A stretch of 33,554 bases of DNA from Novosphingobium endophyticum (lineage in GTDB: Bacteria; Pseudomonadota; Alphaproteobacteria; Sphingomonadales; Sphingomonadaceae), in the NCBI RefSeq assembly GCF_014640675.1, contig NZ_BMHK01000036.1:1-33554 (forward strand), read 5' to 3'. Shown piece after piece: positions 14,771 to 21,528 of this stretch (its first letter is position 1; every line of letters begins with the position of its first letter). Under the pieces are notes generated by a model. That model saw only the letters and a program-made list of their open reading frames with translations. It was not told the origin of the DNA and searched no databases. The position numbers and the translations under genes were made by a program.

Positions 14771-15189
14771 TCAATCCTCGATCGCCACGATCCCGAGCCG
14801 CGTGAGTTCCATGAGGTGATCCTTCATCTCCTTGAGCCTCTCGGGCGAATGGCCTTCCCATTCCGCGACCTCTCCGACGACACGCAAAGGATCGCATGTC
14901 CGGAACGATTTCGTCGGATTGCCGGGAAACTTCTTGTCCGTCAGATTGGGATCGTCCTCGATAAGCCCGGTCGGCTCGACGATGTAAACTCGGCCGCGTC
15001 ACTTTGAGCGAGTTCCGCACCCCAGATCGCGGCGTCCAGCGTGCCGGTGAGATAGACATAAGCCGCCTGCTTCCGTTTGCCGTAGTTGGAACTGAAACCG
15101 GGTCCGATCAGGTCTCCCGGTTTCAGGTCGGCCTTCGTGCCATGATAGAACGGCTCCGGCGTTTCGCCGTCAGGTGTCTTTCCGTTCAA
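14771..15189 (-). pseudogene. arr: Rifampin ADP-ribosyltransferase Arr, one-base frameshift
   Basis: From a TTG at 15189 (AAGGA 7 bp upstream) the frame gives the Arr N-terminal half: PFYHGTKADLKPGDLIGPGF and AAYVYLTGTLDAAIWGAEL. Near 14985-14992 the frame breaks. Restoring one base lets it continue with VEPTGLIEDDPNL, FPGNPTKSFRTCDPL and EWEGHSPERL to the TGA at 14771-14773, about 139 residues in all, the normal Arr length. Arr inactivates rifamycins by ADP-ribosylating a hydroxyl using NAD. As written the product lacks its C-terminal half and would be inactive. The 3' half keeps clean codon usage, so the lesion is recent or a sequencing error. Confidence 0.85.
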
Positions 15190-15263
15190 ATCCCATTTCC
15201 TTCGTCCTCCAGTTCCGATCACAGGGTGCGGCAGCCCCTGGCCTGTCCGCGAGGCAAAGACCG

Positions 15264-15998
15264 TCAGCGCGAATAGTCGACCTTCGGGAACCAGTCGCCG
15301 CGCCCTTCGGGTGTCGTGTCGAGCAGGCCCCACACCGGATCGATTACATCGAGGCCGCGATGATCCTGTCCGGGATCATCGGGCGCGAACACCAGTTCGC
15401 TGCCCCAGAAGTGACGGATCGTATCGCCGTCCTTCCCGAAGACATTGAGCATCGGCTCGTCCCAATTCTCATCGGACTTGTAACCGCGCGCCGTGCGCAT
15501 TTCGAGGGTCAGCGAAGCGGTGTTGCCATAGTAATGCGCATTATAGTCATTGCCGGCCGTGGAGAGCAGCTGAAGATGCGCCCATCCCCTGTCGTGCGCC
15601 CAAGCGGCGAGCCGGGCGATCGGGGAAGCCGCCACGACGCAGAGTGGCGCGCGTTGCGGCACATGGCGCGCCGCGCCGTCGATGCAATCGAGCAGATGGG
15701 TGCAGCCCGGACAGGGGACATCGCGTTCCGGCCCGAACATGTAACTGTAGATCAGCAGGGTCGGGAAATCGCCGAACAATTCGGACAATCGCACTTTTTC
15801 GGGCCGTTGATACGCGCCGATCCGTTCGAAGACGAAATCTTCGGGGATTACGCCGCCGGGCGGCAACTCACGACGCATTTCCGCGACAGCCTCTGTCTTA
15901 CGTCGCAGCGCGATCTCCGCGTCGAGCAGGGCGTTGCGCGCCTCGCGATACTCCGAACTCTCGTTCGGAAAGGACATGCGGGGAAATTCTTCGGTCAT
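15264..15998 (-). CDS. DUF899 thioredoxin-like family protein
   Basis: A 244-residue member of DUF899 (AhpC/TSA-like, thioredoxin fold). It begins MTEEFPRMSFPNESSEYREAR with a helical Glu/Arg-rich segment, followed by LLIYSYMFGPERDVPCPGCTHLLDCIDG with the family Cys motif, then VVAASPIARLAAWA and HYYGNTASLTLEMR, and a C-terminal FWGSELVFAPDDPGQ. Thought to be a redox protein; physiological substrate unknown. ATG 15998 has GGAGA 7 bp upstream; the long frame before it is non-coding. It lies upstream of arr and GST in the same direction. The family often travels with SRPBCC and ArsR genes, and an SRPBCC tail lies just upstream. Confidence 0.85.
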   Translation of the reverse strand: MTEEFPRMSFPNESSEYREARNALLDAEIALRRKTEAVAEMRRELPPGGVIPEDFVFERIGAYQRPEKVRLSELFGDFPTLLIYSYMFGPERDVPCPGCTHLLDCIDGAARHVPQRAPLCVVAASPIARLAAWAHDRGWAHLQLLSTAGNDYNAHYYGNTASLTLEMRTARGYKSDENWDEPMLNVFGKDGDTIRHFWGSELVFAPDDPGQDHRGLDVIDPVWGLLDTTPEGRGDWFPKVDYSR

Positions 15999-16047
15999 CC
16001 CACGGTCTCCTATTGTCCAGGACCGGCGGCCCGGTCCGACGTCAACG

Positions 16048-16167
16048 CTATTCGTCGATCTCCGGCTCCACAAGCCTTGCGAGCTTTTGCAGGGACTCCT
16101 GCCAGCCGAGGTAACAAGCCTCGGGCGGGAACGTGTCCGGGGCCAATCGCGGGCCGTGAATGTACGA
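16048..16167 (-). pseudogene. SRPBCC (AHSA1-like) C-terminal remnant
   Basis: The minus-strand frame ending at TAG 16048-16050 reads PPEACYLGWQESLQKLARLV then EPEIDE. The GWQESLxKLA pattern is the last helix of AHSA1-like SRPBCC proteins. Upstream the frame is open only to about 16168 and the preceding beta strands are absent, so this is a decayed or truncated 3' end. Its position 50 bp before DUF899 fits the usual SRPBCC-DUF899 gene order. Confidence 0.55.
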
Positions 16168-16348
16168 CTGCTATCGACGAGGCATTTTATGACCGTGAAC
16201 GACGGCCATGGCGGCGGAAGCGTTGCCCGGACCACGATTAAGCAACTGCACCGTGCTAGATCCGATCATCAACTCAAGTTACCCCTTGCAGCGCCGGGGC
16301 CATCCACAGATGGCAGCACCACGCGCACGGCACGAATGGAGAGCACGG

Positions 16349-17641
16349 ATGACAGGAGCCGCCCAAGCGAGTTCCAGAAGCGAGTGGCGGGTCCACTGGA
16401 AGCTGCTCGTTCCGTGCCTCGCGGGGATTCTTCTGTGTGCAACTCACGCATACATGATCGGTGTGATGATTGGGCCGCTCGAAAGCGAGTTTGGGTGGTC
16501 GCGGGCGGAGATATCATCCGGACTTTTAATCAATGCAGTCATAGCATTGGTGCTGGCTCCCTTTGCGGGGATGGCGGTGGACCGTTTCGGTCCGCGCCGG
16601 ATCGGCCTCATCGGCGTGCCGCTGTACTGCGGGGCCGTGGCCTTGCTCTCGCTGACCACCTCGGACATCCTGACCTGGTGGGCACTGTGGATTGTGGTGG
16701 CGCTGACCAACATGCTGGTCATGCCGATGGTGTGGACCACCGCCATAAACGGATACTTTGACCGAAACCGCGGGAAAGCTCTTGCCATCGCCCTTACGGG
16801 GACGGGGATTGCCGCGGCGGTGATTCCCAAGCTTACGTACACGTTAGTCGAATTGCTCGGCTGGCGAATGGCATTCGCGGGCGTATCGGCGATTGTCCTC
16901 GTAATCGTCTATCCGCTTGTCATCTTTATGTTTTACGGTCCACGCGATACCGCCATGGCACCGGCGTTGGACCCCGGCGCCACATCAACTCCTGAACTCA
17001 AGGGAATGCCGGTCCAGGAAGCGTTCCGGTCGGCCCGTTTCCTCAAGCTCGCCGGGGGTGCGGTGATATTCGCCGTGGCCGCCGCAGCGTTGACGTTTAA
17101 CGCCGTACCTCTCGTGATTGCCCAAGGGCTTTCGGCCGCAACGGCTGCGAGCGTCGCCGGTCTGGTCGGGATCGGCTCGATCATCGGAAGGCTCGGAGGT
17201 GGGTATCTCCTGGACCGATTCAACGCGGGGCGGGTCGCCGGCTTTGGCGTGCTGATCCCGCTAATCGTAATCGCCATCCTACTTGCATTCAAAGGCTCGG
17301 TCCCTGCGGCCGCGGCGGCCTGTTTCGTTCTCGGGCTGTCGGTTGGGCTGGAAGTTGATGGATGCGCCTACCTCGCCGCGCGGCACTTCGGCATCAAGAG
17401 CTTCGGCACGATGTTCGGCGCGATCAACGGCCTGATCCTGTTCGGTAGCGGAATTGCGCCGATCATCGCGAATGCCATTTTTGATGTGACCCACAGCTAC
17501 GATCTGTTCCTGTGGCTCTCGATCCCGGCGTTCCTAGTTGCTTCGGTATTGTGGCTCAGCCTCGGGCAATATCCCAAGTTCGCTGAGGGCACTTCCGCAG
17601 ACGAAGCGGGCGCTGCTCTGGCTCAACGAACCCCTGCTTGA
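16349..17641 (+). CDS. MFS transporter (monocarboxylate/oxalate-formate type)
   Basis: A 430-residue major facilitator with about 12 hydrophobic segments. Typical elements are ESEFGWSRAEISSGLL after helix 1, the loop motif DRFGPRRIG between helices 2 and 3, and a second-half AASVAGLVGIGSIIGRLGGG with DRFNAGR. This pattern is that of MCT-like or oxalate/formate-antiporter-like MFS proteins that import organic acids. ATG 16349 has GGAGA 7 bp upstream; longer frames begin in non-coding DNA. It is clearly paralogous to the protein at 21529-22773 on the other strand. The flanking sequence to the right is broken mobile DNA. Confidence 0.87.
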   Translation: MTGAAQASSRSEWRVHWKLLVPCLAGILLCATHAYMIGVMIGPLESEFGWSRAEISSGLLINAVIALVLAPFAGMAVDRFGPRRIGLIGVPLYCGAVALLSLTTSDILTWWALWIVVALTNMLVMPMVWTTAINGYFDRNRGKALAIALTGTGIAAAVIPKLTYTLVELLGWRMAFAGVSAIVLVIVYPLVIFMFYGPRDTAMAPALDPGATSTPELKGMPVQEAFRSARFLKLAGGAVIFAVAAAALTFNAVPLVIAQGLSAATAASVAGLVGIGSIIGRLGGGYLLDRFNAGRVAGFGVLIPLIVIAILLAFKGSVPAAAAACFVLGLSVGLEVDGCAYLAARHFGIKSFGTMFGAINGLILFGSGIAPIIANAIFDVTHSYDLFLWLSIPAFLVASVLWLSLGQYPKFAEGTSADEAGAALAQRTPA

Positions 17642-17985
17642 ACGGGCAGTTTCGTGTCTGGACGGCGCCCTGCGATCAAGAGGCTCTGTCAGACGGTCGG
17701 GGGCGGGGGGTGGCGTGGATCGCGAATGACAGGTGGTCGAACCGCCGCCCGCTCAGCTTCTTGAGCACGCTGGACTTCAGCCACAATCTGTTCAGCGATG
17801 CGACGACGGTTCCGGTCTTGCTGACAACGCACCATTCTGCCGACCTAGCGCTTTCCGTATCCGAAGATCCCACTCCGGGTGGTTCCGGACGATCCGGTCG
17901 ACATCGGTGAAGTTCTCCACCGTCGGATCGAGCTTGCGCACGCCATCGAGGATCGCGTTCTGGGCCGCGTGCGTCATCGCAATCG

Positions 17986-18123
17986 GATTGAGCAACCTGT
18001 TGTCGCCATCCTCGTCGAGATCGACGAACAATGGGCCTCCGACACAAAAGCCTACATCAAGTGGGAATGCCAGGATGCATGATCATCCCAAACGCAAATT
18101 TCCAGACAACAGGTTGCTCAATC
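17986..18123. repeat. 19-bp perfect inverted repeat, 100 bp apart
   Basis: Bases 17986-18004 (gattgagcaacctgttgtc) recur as the exact reverse complement at 18105-18123. The left copy abuts the possible transposase scrap; the right copy lies in the non-coding DNA upstream of the nucleotidyltransferase-HEPN gene. A perfect 19-mer is unlikely by chance, pointing to a local inverted duplication or the ends of a small element. Confidence 0.8.
17995..18082 (+). pseudogene. Possible C-terminal scrap of an IS256-type transposase
   Basis: The plus frame ending at TGA 18080-18082 reads VVAILVEIDEQWASDTKAYI followed by KWECQDA. The pattern LVEIDEQWA-x3-KAYIKWE resembles the last residues of some mutator-type (IS256) transposases. 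Upstream of about 17995 the similarity stops, near one arm of an inverted repeat. The match is short, so the assignment is tentative. Confidence 0.35.
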
Positions 18124-18158
18124 TGGCGGCGCCTGTGGCCGTGGTGATCCATGCTTCG

Positions 18159-18204
18159 CGCGTGATGGCTTGCTATCCAATGACTTGCCATCACGCGGCA
18201 AGCC
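18159..18204 (+). promoter_or_regulatory. Leader with mutually exclusive hairpins
   Basis: Three pairings compete here. An 11-bp perfect stem (CGCGTGATGGC at 18159-18169 with its complement at 18187-18197) conflicts with CTTGCC/GGCAAG (18184-18189 with 18197-18202) and with GGCTTGC/GCAAGCC (18167-18173 with 18198-18204). The structure ends 20 bp before the start codon of the nucleotidyltransferase-HEPN gene. It could be a palindromic operator or an RNA switch affecting ribosome access. Pairings are read from the sequence; function is inferred. Confidence 0.5.
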
Positions 18205-18223
18205 CGACAGGGTAGAGACAATC

Positions 18224-19153
18224 ATGCGCAGCGATCTCGATCATCTTCCCGCAGGCAAGCAGCGCGAGCTGGAACGCGTGCTCCAGCTCATATTCGAGGA
18301 ATTCGAGGATGCCTTCGCGCTCGCCAGGCACGAGTGGAAGAAGAAGGGCCGCATCCTCAAGGTTTTGCTCTATGGGTCGTATGCGCGCGGCAATTGGGTC
18401 GACGAGCCGCACACGGCCAAGGGTTACAAGTCGGACTATGACCTTCTCATCATCGTCAACGACAAGCGGCTGACCGATCGGATCAAATACTGGGCCAAGG
18501 TCGATGACCGGCTAATGCGCGAATACGGCATCGCCGGCACGCTTCGAACGCCCGTCAATTTTATCGTTCATACGCTCGGCGAGGTGAACGACGGGCTCGC
18601 CCATGGGCGCTACTTTTTCATGGACATCGCCCGCGACGGCATCGCGCTATACCAGAGCGACGACACCGAACTGCACGAACCCAAGCCCAAGACGCCGCAT
18701 GCCGCACTGGATATGGCGAAGGAGTATTTTGAGGAGTGGATGCCCAGTGCAGCCGAATTCCTCGAGGGCTACAAATTCTACATGCAACGCGGAAGTTGGA
18801 AGAAGGCGGCGTTCCTGCTGCATCAGGCGACGGAAAGCCTTCTGCACTGCGTCCTTCTCGTCGTGCAGAATTATACCCCACACAGTCACAACATCGCATT
18901 CCTGCGTACGCAGGCCGAGCGGCTTGATGCGCGGCTCACCTACGTCTGGCCCAGCGACAACCGCAAGCAGCGTGCGATGTTCGAGAAGCTCAAAGAGGCC
19001 TACGTCAAGGCAAGGTATTCAAAACAGTACCGGATCAGCGCGGAAGAGCTGACCTGGCTCGGTGAGCGGGTCGAGGAACTGGGCCGCGTGGTGCACGAAA
19101 TCTGTTCAGAGCGCATTGCCCAGCTTGAGGCGACGGCGCGTCGGGCAGGGTGA
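18224..19153 (+). CDS. Fused nucleotidyltransferase (MNT)-HEPN protein
   Basis: A 309-residue protein. The N-terminal half is a minimal Pol-beta-type nucleotidyltransferase: G51-S52 in LLYGSYARG and D71-x-D73 in KSDYDLLIIV. The expected third carboxylate strand reads PVNFIVHTL, with Asn in place of Asp/Glu. The C-terminal half (about 164-295) is a HEPN domain: EYFEEWMPSAAEFLEGYKFY, AAFLLHQATESLLH, KARYSKQYRIS. The RNase motif R-x4-6-H is not evident; Tyr occupies the His position in RYSKQY. Separate MNT and HEPN proteins form toxin-antitoxin pairs in which the MNT modifies the HEPN toxin; here both are one chain. ATG 18224 is preferred, with GGTAGAGA upstream; an earlier ATG lies within the hairpin leader. 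Confidence 0.85.
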   Translation: MRSDLDHLPAGKQRELERVLQLIFEEFEDAFALARHEWKKKGRILKVLLYGSYARGNWVDEPHTAKGYKSDYDLLIIVNDKRLTDRIKYWAKVDDRLMREYGIAGTLRTPVNFIVHTLGEVNDGLAHGRYFFMDIARDGIALYQSDDTELHEPKPKTPHAALDMAKEYFEEWMPSAAEFLEGYKFYMQRGSWKKAAFLLHQATESLLHCVLLVVQNYTPHSHNIAFLRTQAERLDARLTYVWPSDNRKQRAMFEKLKEAYVKARYSKQYRISAEELTWLGERVEELGRVVHEICSERIAQLEATARRAG

Positions 19154-19281
19154 AGCGGGCCACCCTCTACTGGTCCCAGCTTGACGGCTGAACCGGGGTA
19201 ATTCAGGGTAATTCTGAATTGAGCGCCCGATGTACGTCAGGCCATCCCAAGCCTTGCACGTACCCGGTTCCAGTGTTTTTT

Positions 19282-19307
19282 AAGGCCAGAATTGTTCGGG
19301 CCTTTTT
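19282..19307 (+). terminator. Rho-independent terminator after the MNT-HEPN gene
   Basis: AAGGCC and GGCCTT form a 6-bp stem around an 11-base loop, followed by five T. A run of six T precedes the stem, so it could also work on the opposite strand. It lies about 130 bp downstream of the stop codon. Confidence 0.65.
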
Positions 19308-19370
19308 GCGGGCCTTCGCCAAGAGGCGAATTCGATTCAAGAAATAAGATCAATTATTTCAATGATCTAA

Positions 19371-19390
19371 TTCGAGTCCCTCCTCCGGCG
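19371..19390 (+). other. Possible attachment site: 3' end of a tRNA-Ser-like gene
   Basis: TTCGAGTCCCTCCTCCGGCG parses as T-loop (TTCGAGT), T-stem 3' strand (CCCTC), acceptor 3' strand (CTCCGGC) and discriminator G, which is typical of tRNA-Ser. Immediately upstream the sequence does not pair as a T-stem, so no tRNA gene is present. Tyrosine integrases commonly leave such 3' fragments as att sites. The matching intact tRNA is not in the window. Confidence 0.4.
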
Positions 19391-19577
19391 AATCAGACTA
19401 AGTCATATATTTTCGGGATTTCTGACCTTTATCCAGCATAAATTCGCCACCCACCTCGCTGGGATGGGCGTTCCCACCCCGATCTTCTCCCACCTCAATC
19501 ATTAAGTTGCATTTTTTCGGAATTTTTCTTCCTTAAGGATAGAAAACTCGGTAAGCCGGCACAGAAAGGCGCGCTTA

Positions 19578-21053
19578 ATGTCCGAATTTTCCACCGGCAC
19601 ATATCCCGAGGTGTTCGTTTCGCACACAGCCATATCGAAGGCTGTTTATGATGCCGTCGCGCGCGGGGAACTGCGCCGCATCGGCTCACGCCTCTATACC
19701 CGCAATCTCACCGAAAATCCCGAACGGCTGGTGCGCCGCAACTGGTACCACCTCATCACCAGCTATTACCCCGATGCCCTGATTACCGACCGCACCGCGC
19801 TTGAGAACAAGCCCGCCGGGGACGGCTCCGTTTTTCTCATTTCGGAAAAAGGCACGGAGACGCAGCTTCCCGGCCTTACGCTGCGCCCCAGGCAGGGCGC
19901 AGGGGCCATTGACAGTGACAAGCCTTTCATCGGCGGCGCACGGCTCGCTTCGACTGCGCGCGCTTATCTTGAGAATATGCGCCCCTCGCGCGCGCGCGGT
20001 GGGCGGGTGTCCCGCACATTGTCGCGCGAGGAACTGGAGCAGCGCCTTGACGCGCTGCTGCGCATGCAGGGCGAAGGGGCGCTCAACAAGTTGCGCGATG
20101 ACGCCCGCGCCATCGCGCCCGAACTTGGCCTTGACGCTGAGTATGAAGCATTGACCGACCTTGTCGGCGCATATCTTGGCACCCGAGAAGCCAAGGCTGA
20201 AAGCGCCGTGGGCAAGGCCCGTGTCGCAGGACACCCCTTCGATCCCGACCGCGTCGTGCTGTTCGAGGCGCTGTTTGGCGCGTTGCGTGACGCCATCCCC
20301 ACGCCGCGCCCGGCTTCGGCACAAGATGATGAAGCGGTTGCCAACCTCGCCTTCTTTGAAGCCTATTTCTCCAACTTCATCGAAGGCACCGAGTTCAGCG
20401 TGGGAGAGGCGCGAGAGATCGTCTTTGAAGGGGCTATCCCGTCCGAGCGGCCCGAAGATGCCCATGACGTGCTGGGCACCTTCCGCATCGTATCCGACAC
20501 GCGAGAAATGAGCATCCTGCCTGCAAGCAACGACGAGTTTGAAACCATCCTGCGCCGCCGCCATGCCACGCTGATGCAGGCGCGGCCCGACAAGAACCCC
20601 GGTGCCTACAAGACAAAGATCAATCAGGCGGGCAGCACCGTCTTTGTCGCGCCCGAACTGGTGAACGGCACCCTTGAGCGCGGGTTTGAATTTTACCGCG
20701 CCCTGGAAGAACCCTTCCAGCGGGCCGTGTTCATGATGATGCTGGTAAGTGAGGTGCATCCTTTCACCGATGGCAACGGGCGCACCGCCCGGATCATGAT
20801 GAACGCCGAACTGGTCGCGGCGGGACAGGAGCGCATCATCATCCCCACGGCCTATCGCACCGACTATCTCGGGGCGCTCAAAGCCTTCTCCAAGAACGGG
20901 CAGGCCGTGCCGCTGATCCGTATGCTGGACGCTGCTCAACGCTACGTCGGCATGATCCACTGGCATAGCTTCGAGAGCGCGCGCGCGATGCTTGACGACA
21001 CCAACGCCTTTGCCGAAGGTGCCGATGCAAAACTGCGGATTCCCAAGGCGTGA
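19578..21053 (+). CDS. Fic-family AMPylase-like protein with N-terminal AbiEi-like domain
   Basis: A 491-residue protein. Residues 10-90 (AISKAVYDAVARGELRRIGS, LYTRN, TDRTALENKPAG) resemble the winged-helix domain of AbiEi-type antitoxins. A linker and helical region follow, then the Fic fold. The inhibitory helix motif S265-x3-E269-G270 (SNFIEG) precedes the core, making it a class II self-inhibited Fic. The active-site loop H394-PFTDGNGR-402 is complete, so transfer of AMP or another nucleotide to a protein hydroxyl is chemically possible. The target is unknown. ATG 19578 has AAAGG 9 bp upstream. It stands alone downstream of an AT-rich junction and an att-like sequence, next to the MNT-HEPN gene, consistent with a small defence or stress island. 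Confidence 0.88.
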   Translation: MSEFSTGTYPEVFVSHTAISKAVYDAVARGELRRIGSRLYTRNLTENPERLVRRNWYHLITSYYPDALITDRTALENKPAGDGSVFLISEKGTETQLPGLTLRPRQGAGAIDSDKPFIGGARLASTARAYLENMRPSRARGGRVSRTLSREELEQRLDALLRMQGEGALNKLRDDARAIAPELGLDAEYEALTDLVGAYLGTREAKAESAVGKARVAGHPFDPDRVVLFEALFGALRDAIPTPRPASAQDDEAVANLAFFEAYFSNFIEGTEFSVGEAREIVFEGAIPSERPEDAHDVLGTFRIVSDTREMSILPASNDEFETILRRRHATLMQARPDKNPGAYKTKINQAGSTVFVAPELVNGTLERGFEFYRALEEPFQRAVFMMMLVSEVHPFTDGNGRTARIMMNAELVAAGQERIIIPTAYRTDYLGALKAFSKNGQAVPLIRMLDAAQRYVGMIHWHSFESARAMLDDTNAFAEGADAKLRIPKA

Positions 21054-21528
21054 GTCCCCCGAAAATCGGGCATGGTTTGGATGTCGATTTGCAAAGTGTG
21101 GGAGCGGATGTGGGAGGAAAATCCCGCCAGTTCCGATAAAAGTATCAGATATTAAACGATATTTTTAATTGTTTGGCGGACTCCCGCTCCGCCAACATGC
21201 TTTGATTTTCCTTGAAAAAACTCAAGCAAAGCCCTCGGTTTCCATAACCGCTCCCCGATAGCGTGCTTTGCTTGAAGCCCAACGCCGCCGGACAAATCGA
21301 CCCCAAAGCAGTCCGGCATGTGCGCCAGCCGTTCGCAAATCCGGATGGAATCACTCCGCAATTCCGGCGATCCAGTTCGGGCCGCTTTTCCGGCCTCGCA
21401 GGCTGAGTAAATGACCCCACACCGTACGCGACAAAATGCGATAAGTTCCGGATCGACAAGATGGCGTGTGGTCATGAAAATTGCCGGCCCCGCCGCTAGC
21501 CGGTGCAATCCTTTTTACGCTGCCCCGG
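21054..21528. other. Non-coding region downstream of fic
   Basis: About 475 bp between the fic stop and the convergent MFS stop, with an AT-rich patch around 21130-21170. Minus-strand frames here overlap one another and resemble nothing known. It contains a short CCCGA-AAA-TCGGG hairpin just after fic and an 11-bp inverted repeat (TCAAGCAAAGC at 21222-21232, complement at 21265-21275). No gene recognised. Confidence 0.55.

Larger units (their letters stand above)
17642..18158. other. Rearranged non-coding stretch with transposase and repeat fragments
   Basis: About 500 bp between the MFS gene and the leader of the nucleotidyltransferase-HEPN gene. Open frames exist on both strands, including a 79-codon minus-strand frame from 18031, but none gives a recognisable complete protein. 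The stretch contains a possible IS256-type transposase tail and one half of a 19-bp inverted repeat. I see no intact gene. Confidence 0.5.
19154..19577. other. AT-rich intergenic region with hairpins and att-like sequence
   Basis: About 420 bp without a gene, markedly more AT-rich than its neighbours. It contains a 7-bp stem at 19200-19220 (AATTCAG/CTGAATT), a terminator at 19282-19307, a 7-bp palindrome at 19341-19360 (GAAATAA/TTATTTC) and a tRNA-like 3' end at 19371-19390. The composition and features suggest the junction of an integrated element. The fic promoter is probably in its right part. Confidence 0.6.

Noticed and set aside
17792..18031. 79-codon minus-strand frame with DLDEDGDN resembling an EF-hand loop
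   Set aside because: The loop lies in the complement of a 19-bp inverted repeat and opposite a possible transposase tail; no paired EF-hand or ribosome-binding site was found.
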